From assembly GCA_044235645.1 (NCBI GenBank), contig JBIIHQ010000008.1:1-64000 (forward strand): 64,000 nt of DNA. The letters are read 5' to 3'. The position numbers and the translations under genes are program-made. Every line of letters starts with the position of its first letter. The stretch's first letter is position 1. Below the pieces are notes generated by a model. The model worked only from the letters and a program-made list of their open reading frames with translations. It searched no databases and was not told where the DNA came from. Source of the DNA: OMIW01 sp044235645 (GTDB lineage Bacteria; Bdellovibrionota_C; UBA2361; OMIW01). Positions 54,124-62,669 of the stretch are shown piece after piece.

Positions 54124-55089
54124 TCACCCCGTCGGCACATACGGTCGGTATGTCCCATCGGGAAAGACGACCTCTCGGTCTCCTCGCCGATATGACTTCG
54201 ACGCAGCTTTGAATTTGAAGTAGATGTCGAAGTACCACGTCGTCGCCTCGGCTCGGCGCTGAGGGCACACGCAAAGAATGCGAGGGCGGTGGGAGCCTCG
54301 GGTTGAAACCTTCGTCAAACGGGGGCGTGATCCAGGGCGCGTTTGGAGTAGTGCCGTCCGCCCTGCAAATCCTTTTCCCTCTGCTTGTCGTTTCGCCACA
54401 ATCTCTCGCCGTCGCTCTTCAAGCTTCTTATGCATCAACATGGCATACTCCCTTTGAGTAAGCTCTTCGTACCCCGGGAGACGGGCGTATTCAAGGAGGT
54501 AGATCTCGGTGAAATCTTTGATGTTAGCCACCGGATTCCACCTGAGCGCCTCGTGGTACGCCGTCCAATTAACACACTTGTATTTTCGCTTAATTCCCCA
54601 TACCGCATCGTGGAAGCAGTTGTAGCCGGGGTAGTCCGATATCTTTTCAACAAGCCCGTCCTGTACCGGTTGTAACACCGTGTAGAAGAACCAATTCTCA
54701 ATATCCGCATCCCCGGGCAGAAACTCATTCGAATACCGTCGCCCCCAGACTGAGCCGCCCGGATAGGTGGAAACGTTTCGCATGATCGCCTTTGCAATCG
54801 AGGACTTGAGGTCCCGCATAAAGTGAGCCCGATTCCCCTCGTTGACCTGCATGACCGAGTGGATGTGGTTCCCCTCAACCGCAAACGCATACAGAGTAAT
54901 ATTGTATCGCTTCGAATATTTAGCTAGTGCCCCAAGCGTCGATGCCTCAAGCCTCTTGTTATTCACAAACCAAAGCTTCGAGTTGCGGGTGCGCGACGTA
55001 ATAAAATCTGCGTGCTCCTTCGTTTCAATCCGAGGATGGTAGCCCATAATGACGGTCTCAAAAGAGAAGTATCTGTCCTTCCCTATCAT
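54124..55089 (-). CDS. REP-associated tyrosine transposase (RAYT, Y1/HUH family)
   Basis: About 321 residues from the ATG at 55089 (GAGG eight bases upstream); the longer frame would translate the repeat motif. The HUH motif HIH is at residues 75-77 in EGNHIHSVMQ, the catalytic Tyr candidate is Tyr136 in FFYTVLQPVQDGLVEKISDYPGY, typical of RAYTs, and WGRRYSNE lies between. Such enzymes nick and mobilise REP elements rather than form classic insertion sequences. It directly follows ftsI in the dcw cluster. No terminal inverted repeats or target duplication were seen. Confidence 0.87.
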   Translation of the reverse strand: MIGKDRYFSFETVIMGYHPRIETKEHADFITSRTRNSKLWFVNNKRLEASTLGALAKYSKRYNITLYAFAVEGNHIHSVMQVNEGNRAHFMRDLKSSIAKAIMRNVSTYPGGSVWGRRYSNEFLPGDADIENWFFYTVLQPVQDGLVEKISDYPGYNCFHDAVWGIKRKYKCVNWTAYHEALRWNPVANIKDFTEIYLLEYARLPGYEELTQREYAMLMHKKLEERRREIVAKRQAEGKGFAGRTALLQTRPGSRPRLTKVSTRGSHRPRILCVCPQRRAEATTWYFDIYFKFKAASKSYRRGDREVVFPDGTYRPYVPTG

Positions 55090-55120
55090 CGACACATCCT
55101 CAAAAATGTTGCCTCCCCAA

Positions 55121-55133
55121 GGTCTCTGAGACA
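55121..55133 (-). repeat. Dispersed motif copy E, upstream of the RAYT gene
   Basis: GGTCTCTGAGACA on plus (TGTCTCAGAGACC on minus), followed by TTGGGGAGGC, 32 bases before the RAYT start codon. A RAYT gene is commonly flanked by its own REP sequence, which supports the link. Confidence 0.6.
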
Positions 55134-55154
55134 ACAATAGCACAATAGCAAGGC

Positions 55155-57119
55155 CTACGAGGGAATTTCAGAGCCCCCAGCCCCCCGCCAACGCACTATC
55201 CCCCGAGTTGCATCATCCTGCGGCGCAAGGAGCGTCCTCAAAGAAAGATGTTCGAGAGCCCGCTTCATTGTTCTCTGAAACACGGGGGCTGCGACGATCC
55301 CGCCGTAATAGGAGCCTCGAGTAGGCTCATCCATAGTTACAAGAAGCACCAATCTATCGGTGATACCGATATCGGTGCCGTCGGCAAAGCCGACGAATGA
55401 AGACATGTACTTTCCGGGAAGATAGCCTCTGCCACCGACTCGTGCCTTCTGAGCAGTTCCGGTCTTTCCGCCGATACGGACTCCTGGAATTGCAGCGAAG
55501 CTACCGGTTCCCCGCTCTTCCTCTACAACTCCGATAAGCATCTCCTGAATGATCTCCGAGGTCTTCGGCGATATCACCCGCTGGGGCTCGTCTTTCACCG
55601 GACGCCCCCCGATGAGCCGAAGGGGATTTAAGGTGCCACCATTCACAAGCGCACTAAACGCACGCACCACTTGGAGAGGGGTAACCGCAATCCCCTGCCC
55701 ATAGGCATGAGTTGCAACATCTATCTGTGCCCAGCTGGAGACATGGCGAAGAATACCCGCACTCTCTCCCGGTAGACCGATATCGGTAAGTTTACCGAAA
55801 CCAAAGGAGGAGAGCATAGTATGAAGGTTTGAACGACCGAGACGATCGCCGACCTTCGCCATTCCGATATTCGAAGAGCGGACGACGACATCAAAAAATG
55901 AAATCGTATCAGAGGGATGTGCGTCGTGGACGGTCCGGCCAGCGTACGAAAAACTCCCGTGCTCGCAATTTATCATTTCTTTGGGCCGCACGACTCCCCG
56001 CTCGACTGCTCCTGCGGCAACAACTGCTTTGAGGATTGAACCAGGTTCGAAGGTCGCTTCGACCGCCTGATTGTGAAGATGCCGGGGGTTAAATCGGCGC
56101 AGCACGTTGAAGTTCGGGGAGGGAGCTTGACTCATCGCGAGGATCTCCCCCGAGGTCGAATTGACCATCACCCCAAACGCCCCTCGAGCACCCGACGCAA
56201 CCCGGCCCTGCTCGAGCTCCTCGTCGAGCATCCGTTGTAACTCGATATCCAGGGTGAGCTGCACCGCATGGCCCACCCGGGGCTCAAGAACCGTATCTTC
56301 TCCAATTGGAAGCTGGATAAGCTTTCCGTGCGCATCGCGCGCCACCCGAGCCTTCACTGGTGCCGATGCGAGCCGTCCCTCGTTGACTCGCTCAATCCCC
56401 GAGAGCCCCTCACCATCAATACCAACCGCACCGATGAGGGTGCTCGCCGCCTGCCCGTATGGATAGGTCCGTTTTGATTCCGGCAAATAGCCCACCCCAG
56501 GCAATCCCAGCGCTGACACCTGTTCCGCTATCTTCCGCGATACCTGTCGAGCGAGGAAAACAAATGGCTGCGATGAATCGAGCGCCTTTGCAAGGCTGGC
56601 TTTTTCTGCACTGACCATGGGCGCAACCGCATCTATCACGGCACGGCGATCCTTGATCGATTTAGGACGCGCGTATATCGACGCGGCAGGGACCGACATA
56701 GCGATCACCCGGCCTGCCCTGTCGAGAATAGCCCCCCGCTCTCCCGCGAGTGCTATCTCGCTAAATTGCTGATCTTCCGCACGCCCTCGCCATCGTTCAA
56801 CTCCCGCGAGCTGAATCCGATACAAATTTGCGACAACAAGTCCCGCCCAGAGGAGGGCTGGTACGAGGATAACCGTGAGTCGGGCCTCGCGAACCTCCGA
56901 TGCCGGTACCGCGACGACGTGGTGCCTCGATTGGCGGGTCTGCACCACGTTAGCGTAGTTCGGCATGCGACGAGGGAAATGTTCATTCGGCTTGCCGCCC
57001 CCTCGTTTATGCTGCGCACGCCGATCCGGGAGCAAACGACTCCACCACGTGCCTTGTCGTTCTGACACCATCTCTCGAAGTGAATCAAACCAACCCACGC
57101 ACCATTGCTGTCCCCTCAT
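55155..57119 (-). CDS. ftsI: Peptidoglycan transpeptidase FtsI (PBP3)
   Basis: 654 residues from the ATG at 57119 (GGGAGGGGG site). A cytoplasmic N-terminus, membrane helix at about residues 82-100, a pedestal domain, then the transpeptidase domain with active-site SILK (FEPGSILK), SSN and KTG (GGKTGTAQK). It cross-links septal peptidoglycan with FtsW. Fourth and last dcw gene here: murE and later genes do not follow; a RAYT gene does. Confidence 0.95.
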   Translation of the reverse strand: MRGQQWCVGWFDSLREMVSERQGTWWSRLLPDRRAQHKRGGGKPNEHFPRRMPNYANVVQTRQSRHHVVAVPASEVREARLTVILVPALLWAGLVVANLYRIQLAGVERWRGRAEDQQFSEIALAGERGAILDRAGRVIAMSVPAASIYARPKSIKDRRAVIDAVAPMVSAEKASLAKALDSSQPFVFLARQVSRKIAEQVSALGLPGVGYLPESKRTYPYGQAASTLIGAVGIDGEGLSGIERVNEGRLASAPVKARVARDAHGKLIQLPIGEDTVLEPRVGHAVQLTLDIELQRMLDEELEQGRVASGARGAFGVMVNSTSGEILAMSQAPSPNFNVLRRFNPRHLHNQAVEATFEPGSILKAVVAAGAVERGVVRPKEMINCEHGSFSYAGRTVHDAHPSDTISFFDVVVRSSNIGMAKVGDRLGRSNLHTMLSSFGFGKLTDIGLPGESAGILRHVSSWAQIDVATHAYGQGIAVTPLQVVRAFSALVNGGTLNPLRLIGGRPVKDEPQRVISPKTSEIIQEMLIGVVEEERGTGSFAAIPGVRIGGKTGTAQKARVGGRGYLPGKYMSSFVGFADGTDIGITDRLVLLVTMDEPTRGSYYGGIVAAPVFQRTMKRALEHLSLRTLLAPQDDATRGIVRWRGAGGSEIPS

Positions 57120-57217
57120 GGCCCCCTCCCGTGACACCTGCGAGCCCTCGCGTCTTCTCTTCCCCGACCCCCCTCGGTTCGAGTCGACTCCTTCAACCCT
57201 CTCACTAAGAGATAAGA

Positions 57218-57535
57218 TTATCGCTCCACCCGGAAGACTTGGTCCTTCTGAGGAGCACGAAATCCTAGCCGATTAGCCGCCCGCTCCTTCAACTGATCGG
57301 GACGGTGGAGAACGATCCGCTCTAGTTCGAGTTCTTGTCGCTCCATCGTCAACTGCCCCTGAAGACGGTGCTGCTCTGCAATCTCGTACCCAAGATCAGT
57401 GACCTCAGTGCGAACCCAGATCTGACCCATCAACGTTCCGATGAGAATGACCCCCGATGCCACACAGAGATGCCACCCAAGTGAGCTCGACTCCCGCCGC
57501 AAATAGACCGTTTGATAATCAAGACATACCGCCAT
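57218..57535 (-). CDS. ftsL: Cell division protein FtsL-like
   Basis: 105 residues: one membrane helix (about 20-42) followed by a coiled coil (about 45-80) ending HRPDQLKERAANRLGFRAP, which matches FtsL proteins. Located between rsmH and ftsI, the standard place. FtsL joins FtsB and FtsQ in the divisome. Homology at the sequence level is weak, so position counts. Confidence 0.82.
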   Translation of the reverse strand: MAVCLDYQTVYLRRESSSLGWHLCVASGVILIGTLMGQIWVRTEVTDLGYEIAEQHRLQGQLTMERQELELERIVLHRPDQLKERAANRLGFRAPQKDQVFRVER

Positions 57536-57585
57536 AGCTTCCTCCCCGATAGTGAATGAACCGAAATAGGTAAATAGTCAATGAA

Positions 57586-58590
57586 TCAAAAAAATTCGAA
57601 CACCCGTAACCGCGCACTTCGCGATGCGGGATTTGCCTCTACCTCCTCAGGTCGCGGCTCTACGGCACTTTTTGTGAGAAGACGACCGATGGGCCGCTCC
57701 TTCCTCATATCTGCCCTCGAAGCGGGAGCAGTATCACCCGCGGCCCACTGTCGTAGCCGTCGAGTAACCCGCTGATCCTCCAGCGAATGAAAACAGATAA
57801 TCGCGAGCCGTCCCCCTGGTTTCATCATCCGTGGCACCACTCGCAGCAGCAACTCTATCTCTTCCCACTCTCGATTAACCGCGATACGAAGCGCCTGAAA
57901 CACCACCGTCGCTGGATGGCTTCCCCCTGGGGTACGAGGGACAACCCGAGCAACAAGATCAGCGAGTATCTGCCCCGATTGAATCGGCCGAGCTCGGACG
58001 ATTTCTTGGGAAATACGGGATACCTCGCGCCCGACCCCGCCTATCCGCAAGATCCGAATCAATTCGCCGATGGATGACGAGTTGATAATCGATGCCGCCG
58101 TGACCCCCTCGCCCTCATCCATCCGCATGTCGAGAGATCCCGCATCACGAAACGAGAACCCTCGTCCCTCAACGAGCTGATCGGTCGACATTCCAAGATC
58201 GGCAAGAACACCATCAAAGCGGAGCTGCGCATCAGTCGCGAGCCCAAATTCGCCATCTCCGCTCACCCCGACGATCTGCCCTACATCACCGAATCGTCCG
58301 TGATGGATGGCGATACGATCCTCTTCCTGGAATCGGGCCCGCGCCCGCACCACCGCTCGCAAATCCCGATCAACCGCGACAATAGAAGCATTCGGATGAG
58401 CTCCGAGGATCGCACTGCTATGCCCCCCCCCTCCGAGCGTGCAGTCAAGGAACGATCCTCCCCGCTCAACACCAAGCCCCTCAAGCACCTCCCGCACCAG
58501 TACCGGCACATGTCGAGTCACCAGAACCTGCCCGCCCTCATCGAGTCCTGATGGAATCTGCCCCCCTGATGCACTCGGTTCCCCAGTCAT
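57586..58590 (-). CDS. rsmH: 16S rRNA (cytosine1402-N4)-methyltransferase RsmH
   Basis: 334 residues. HVPVLVREVLEGL near the start, motif I FLDCTLGGGGHSSAIL, VDRDL, DGVLADLGMSTDQL and the C-terminal VNREWEEIELLL...GGRLAIICFHSLEDQRVTRRL are all typical of RsmH (MraW). It methylates C1402 of 16S rRNA using S-adenosylmethionine. AGAGG lies upstream of the ATG. Between mraZ and ftsL. Confidence 0.96.
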   Translation of the reverse strand: MTGEPSASGGQIPSGLDEGGQVLVTRHVPVLVREVLEGLGVERGGSFLDCTLGGGGHSSAILGAHPNASIVAVDRDLRAVVRARARFQEEDRIAIHHGRFGDVGQIVGVSGDGEFGLATDAQLRFDGVLADLGMSTDQLVEGRGFSFRDAGSLDMRMDEGEGVTAASIINSSSIGELIRILRIGGVGREVSRISQEIVRARPIQSGQILADLVARVVPRTPGGSHPATVVFQALRIAVNREWEEIELLLRVVPRMMKPGGRLAIICFHSLEDQRVTRRLRQWAAGDTAPASRADMRKERPIGRLLTKSAVEPRPEEVEANPASRSARLRVFEFF

Positions 58591-58620
58591 GATACCTCTT
58601 CCGGATCGCCCGAACAGAAA

Positions 58621-59133
58621 CTACAGATCCACCGCGGCGAAAATTGAAGGGTCGGCCATAAGAGCCGCTTCGGCCGCATTGAATATCACATCCCACACCC
58701 GCTTATCCCACAGCCGAAAGCCGTGCAACGAGGAGGTGAAGGTAACATCTCGCTCAAGACCTGCATACGTCCTGAGGTGCCCCGGGATTAACATTCGCCC
58801 GCTACCATCGAGAGAGCACTCAGTCGCACGACTGAGATAGAAGTTCTCGAGTTTCTGTACCCTCGGATCAAACCGACTCTTCGCCCGAAGCTTCGCCTCA
58901 AACGCCGCCCATTCCCGAACCCCGAAACCCTCGATACACCGCGCTCCGTCGGAGATGTAGTTGGTCAACACGACCGTCTGCTCATTTCGAAGCTGTAACA
59001 CTCGACGAAACTCCGAAGGCAAACTCACCCGCCCCTTTTCGTCAACTGCGTGGCTAAAACTCCCCCGAAAGGCCACCAGCCCCTGTTCGCAAGCCTCTCC
59101 AACCGCTTCGCCCGATGCATCATCAAACGCCAT
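58621..59133 (-). CDS. mraZ: Transcriptional regulator MraZ
   Basis: 170 residues. Two SpoVT-AbrB-like beta swaps: FRGSFSHAVDEKGRVSLPSEFRRVL and YLSRATECSLDGSGRMLIPGHLRTYAGL. MraZ binds its own promoter and represses the dcw operon. The N-terminal 20 residues are an extension. First gene of the dcw group, with a promoter and probable MraZ boxes upstream. Confidence 0.95.
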   Translation of the reverse strand: MAFDDASGEAVGEACEQGLVAFRGSFSHAVDEKGRVSLPSEFRRVLQLRNEQTVVLTNYISDGARCIEGFGVREWAAFEAKLRAKSRFDPRVQKLENFYLSRATECSLDGSGRMLIPGHLRTYAGLERDVTFTSSLHGFRLWDKRVWDVIFNAAEAALMADPSIFAAVDL

Positions 59134-59201
59134 GACACCACCGTGTCCTCGGAAACTTCTGTGAGTTCAAGCTAACTCCGGCCATTTCGGAACATCGTTT
59201 A

Positions 59202-59263
59202 GGGGACACTTTGCCACTTCATCCCACTCCGCTACACTATAGGACGCAGAAAGGGTTGGTCAA
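59202..59263 (-). promoter_or_regulatory. mraZ promoter with MraZ-box-like repeats
   Basis: Minus strand TTGACC (59263-59258) and TATAGT (59241-59236), 16 bases apart. Immediately downstream are TGGGA (59226-59222) and TGGCA (59216-59212) at a 10-base period, resembling the TGGGN direct repeats bound by MraZ. A third box at the next period is degenerate. Confidence 0.6.
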
Positions 59264-59307
59264 GGTGCAAATTAAAGGGTTTGCGTCGCTTAAGAGCGAA
59301 GCCCCGG

Positions 59308-59320
59308 AGTGTCAGAGACC
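59308..59320 (+). repeat. Dispersed REP-like motif, copy F
   Basis: AGTGTCAGAGACC followed by TCGGGC, about 45 bases upstream of the mraZ -35 box. Confidence 0.6.
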
Positions 59321-59669
59321 TCGGGCACGTACCGACCCCCTCTGCTCGTAAAACTGGGCCCATATCGATGTTTTAATGCTAACTTGGGTGCCAAGCCCCC
59401 TAGCGGACCTTGACCAAGGATGGCGTGATTGAGTTAGTTTAGCATCGACACCGTGTCGAGACGCAGAGAGCGAAGCGAAGCGAAGCTCAGATAATCCGGT
59501 CAAACCCGTGAAAGCAAGCACCGCAACAGGTGCTTGCGGTTATTTCGGGCCAATATCACGCGAGGGTGGGCGGCAATCGCCTCGAAAGAAACGCCTCATC
59601 ACATAGAGCCCTTGCGGGCGCCTCGTGCTGCCCACTCGACATAAATCGGAGCAGGCTTCACGAGCATAC
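59321..59669. other. Gap upstream of mraZ with a repeat and a fold-back structure
   Basis: Contains a GCGAA tandem (59470-59486, about three units), a 9-bp hairpin at 59514-59537, and a larger fold-back: arms CGAGGGTGGGCGGCA (59561-59575) and TGCTGCCCACTCG (59626-59638) with an internal GCCC/GGGC hairpin (59608-59619). The last could be a small RNA; no known RNA family was recognised. Confidence 0.35.
59514..59537 (-). terminator. Terminator-like hairpin after the 59670 gene
   Basis: GCAAGCACC/GGTGCTTGC perfect 9-bp stem, six-base loop. On the minus strand it is followed by TTTCACGGGTTT. Confidence 0.5.
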
Positions 59670-59885
59670 TTAAAATTCACCGCTCGCTATACGTTGCTCG
59701 AGCGCCTTTACCTCAGCCATCGCCAGCTCCAGCCCATCAGTACCCTCGAGCGCCAAGAACGACTTAATCCTATCCATCACCTCGTTAATTGCCTGCAGCC
59801 GCTGCTCACCAAGGACCTCCATCAGATCAAGATCTTCACACAAGGCCGCGAACTCCGCATCAAAACTATCTCCCGATTCCGTCAT
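59670..59885 (-). CDS. Small acidic protein of unknown function
   Basis: 71 residues, predicted helical, rich in Glu and Leu. An ideal GAGGAGGTGAT site immediately precedes the ATG, so translation is very likely. No family was recognised. It sits between the 60095 gene and a hairpin. Confidence 0.7.
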   Translation of the reverse strand: MTESGDSFDAEFAALCEDLDLMEVLGEQRLQAINEVMDRIKSFLALEGTDGLELAMAEVKALEQRIASGEF

Positions 59886-60094
59886 ATCACCTCCTCATTA
59901 AAACGCCTCAACAACCTTCCCTGAGGTACCTCCTCATTGCCGAGCCCCCTTGACAGAATGCACGAAAGCGTCAAAGAACGACCCCAGATAACATAAGGTT
60001 CCTCCCCAGTCGACCGAAACGGCCCCTCGATGACCAAAGTACCGTCCAAACCGAGGAGCCACCTTCACTCACGCTCAGTTCTGCTTAGTACGGC

Positions 60095-61309
60095 TTAGCT
60101 GCTGATGTCCTGACCGACACTCCCCTCAAGTTCGTTCAGCGCGCCCTGAACACGCTGACTCGCTCCATCCCTCCTCAAATCGCCAAGCTTTTGGACGACC
60201 CGCTTCGCCCCTTTCTCCAACTCTTCAAGCACCCGCTCGTGAAGAGGTGTGCGTAGCCGATCCAAACTTGCCATCTGAGCCTGAAACTCCTCAACAGAAA
60301 ATATTTTGTCCGAAATATCCTGTTCAAAACTTCCTCGGACCCTCTCGAACTGATTCCGCTGTTCGTCTGTCCATACTGCACCCCGGCTTCCTTCAATTTC
60401 CGTAAATCGAGCCAAAACCCTCGTGCGCCTTTCCAGATCTTTCTCAACTTCCCTCATGCAAATCATAAACTGATGTTGGTCGCTCGAACTAACTGCTTCG
60501 TCTACTCCATGGGCCTTCATGACTCCCGAAACATCGGTGCTTGCGGGCGCACCAGTCTGAAGCGCTTCAACCCGCTCTCCACGAAGTTTATCCAACTCTG
60601 CCTTCACAATTTCGGCGTTCATCCTCTCAGAAAAGTCCGTCACTTGATCCCTTAAAGCAACGATTCCGTCTCGACGGCTAGCCCCCCTTGTGGTCTGGAT
60701 ACAACTGATAACGTCACCGTTTTCTCCCAGCATCTTTCCTTCGAACCCCCGCACTGACTCTCGCAGGCTTTTTGCTACCCCTTCTGAGATGTGACCCCCA
60801 TCCTCCGACTCCCCGATCCGCTCAAACACCGCAAGGAGCCTGTCCTCTACAAACCGTTCAACCCGCCCCTGCTGGCGTTCATCGTTTAAGGCCTGCACCC
60901 TCTGGACGAGGTCGACTCTCGCGTTCTCGACCATCTCCCCGAGCGACTGACCCGCCTTTTGCGCGACATGCGCTCCAGCTTCAACCGCCGAACCCACGGC
61001 CTGCTGAACCTGACCGACAGCCTTCGCAGCCTCACCGACAAAGAGGTCTCGCTTTTCCGCGGCCGTTTTTTGAGAATCCAACGTCGCAAGAACCACCCCC
61101 CCAACTCCGTTAATCGTGGAATCGACTCCCTGTTGAAGTGCTCGACCCAGCCCCTCGCCGAAGCTTTTCACCCCCTTCAGCAGACCATCCATGGCGTTTG
61201 ATGCACCTGTCTTAAGATTCGAAACGAATCGCTCTCGCGCTTGAGCAAACTGCTGAGAGTAGTCTCCCAAAGAGGGCTCAGTTTTCGCGCTTTCAGTCCT
61301 TACCGCCAT
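60095..61309 (-). CDS. Unknown long helical, Ala/Gly-rich protein
   Basis: 404 residues, no signal peptide or clear membrane helix. The N-terminal half (about 30-140) is an amphipathic Ala/Gly/Val-rich stretch resembling secreted-effector or translocator-like helices; the C-terminal half (about 150-390) is charged coiled coil. AGGA precedes the ATG. No family recognised; structural or secreted roles are both possible. Confidence 0.6.
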   Translation of the reverse strand: MAVRTESAKTEPSLGDYSQQFAQARERFVSNLKTGASNAMDGLLKGVKSFGEGLGRALQQGVDSTINGVGGVVLATLDSQKTAAEKRDLFVGEAAKAVGQVQQAVGSAVEAGAHVAQKAGQSLGEMVENARVDLVQRVQALNDERQQGRVERFVEDRLLAVFERIGESEDGGHISEGVAKSLRESVRGFEGKMLGENGDVISCIQTTRGASRRDGIVALRDQVTDFSERMNAEIVKAELDKLRGERVEALQTGAPASTDVSGVMKAHGVDEAVSSSDQHQFMICMREVEKDLERRTRVLARFTEIEGSRGAVWTDEQRNQFERVRGSFEQDISDKIFSVEEFQAQMASLDRLRTPLHERVLEELEKGAKRVVQKLGDLRRDGASQRVQGALNELEGSVGQDISS

Positions 61310-61414
61310 GTTACATCCTACAAAAAGTCATACTGCCCATTCCCTATCCCAAAGGGTACCACCGTGATATGGCTCCTTCCTCGCTCCGATTGACACAAGC
61401 GATACATTTTTTTC

Positions 61415-62524
61415 TTACCCCCGGGCAACCACCATCCTGAGAAACCGGCGGAGCGGTTCGGCTGCACCCCAGAGCAGCTGGTCACCCACGGTAAATGCCC
61501 CAAGGTACTCGGGACCCATCGTCAGGTGATGGATCCGGCCGATTGCTATATCGAGCGAACCGCTCACTGCCATCGGCGTCAAAGCACGTAGCGTTTCTGC
61601 TTTTTCATTCCTGATAACCCGAACCCATTCGTTTGAGGATGCGATGATATCGGTTGCTTCGTCGAGCGAGACAGGGCGCCGCAGTTTGATGGTGAGACCC
61701 TGACTGTGACTACGAAGAGCACCGACTCTGACACAGATCCCATCGACCGGGATGGGGTTCGTTGTGCCGAGGATCTTGTTCGCTTCAACCTGCCCCTTCC
61801 ACTCCTCTCGAGAACGTCCCCCTTCGACCATTTTGTCGATGAAGGGAAGTACATTAAACGATAGTGGCACTCCGATCTGATCAGTGGGAAAGGTCGATTC
61901 GGCAACCGCTGCGCGCATTGCTGCTTCAGCGCCGAGCGCGCCACCACGCTCAGACAAGTGGCACGAACCGATTCCTGCCAACACCTCATGCTGGCGCATC
62001 GCCTCTTCCATCACGGCCGCTCCCGCTCCGGACGCGGCCTGATAGGTCATTGAAGAGACCCACTCTACCAACCCTTCACGAAATAAACCGCCTATCGCCA
62101 TTAGCATGAGACTCACGGTGCAGTTCGCCCCGACAAAGGTACGGCTTCCTGCGGCCATGCCCTCCTCGATATGAACGCGGTTCACCGGATCAAGCAACAA
62201 AATAGCATCCCTCTCCATCCGTAGGGTCGATGCAGCGTCTATCCAGAACCCTCTCCACCCATCGTTACGGAGCGCGCGATATACCTGGCCGGTGTAGTCG
62301 CCCCCTTGGCACGTGACGATGCAGTCAAGTTCCCGGAGTGCGGCGAGATCGTACGCATCTCCGAGGGTTCGCGCTCGCCCTCCAGTTACCGGGCCCTCAC
62401 CACCAGCTTGGCTCGTCGAGAAAAAATAAGGGTCGATATCACGAAAGTCACCCTCCTCCTGCATCCGCTGCAGAAGAACAGACCCAACCATTCCGCGCCA
62501 TCCAATAAAGCCAACTGTGAGCAT
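61415..62524 (-). CDS. asd: Aspartate-semialdehyde dehydrogenase
   Basis: 369 residues from the ATG at 62524 (GGAG site), the E. coli-type length. NADP-binding GFIGWRGMVGSVL at the start, catalytic Cys135 in FVGANCTVSL (same position as in the E. coli enzyme), SMTYQAASGAGAAVMEE and HLSERGGA typical of the gamma-proteobacterial-type branch. It makes aspartate semialdehyde for lysine/diaminopimelate, threonine and methionine. Confidence 0.96.
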   Translation of the reverse strand: MLTVGFIGWRGMVGSVLLQRMQEEGDFRDIDPYFFSTSQAGGEGPVTGGRARTLGDAYDLAALRELDCIVTCQGGDYTGQVYRALRNDGWRGFWIDAASTLRMERDAILLLDPVNRVHIEEGMAAGSRTFVGANCTVSLMLMAIGGLFREGLVEWVSSMTYQAASGAGAAVMEEAMRQHEVLAGIGSCHLSERGGALGAEAAMRAAVAESTFPTDQIGVPLSFNVLPFIDKMVEGGRSREEWKGQVEANKILGTTNPIPVDGICVRVGALRSHSQGLTIKLRRPVSLDEATDIIASSNEWVRVIRNEKAETLRALTPMAVSGSLDIAIGRIHHLTMGPEYLGAFTVGDQLLWGAAEPLRRFLRMVVARG

Positions 62525-62669
62525 TGATGAGACTCCGTGCAAAGTTCACGATGATTACTCAGGAGCCGCTCCAAAAGGAATGCGCCCCCAATCGGTACAA
62601 ATGAAAGGGAAAAGATGAACCGGGAAGTCGCTGAAGCTAAACTTCCCGGTGGTTGAAACCAGCCGGAGA

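Noticed and set aside
55090..55143. N-terminal extension of the RAYT frame
   Set aside because: It translates the repeat motif, whereas the internal ATG has a good GAGG site.
59312..59521. 69-residue minus-strand frame upstream of mraZ
   Set aside because: Overlaps the motif copy, GCGAA repeat and hairpin, with no ribosome binding site.
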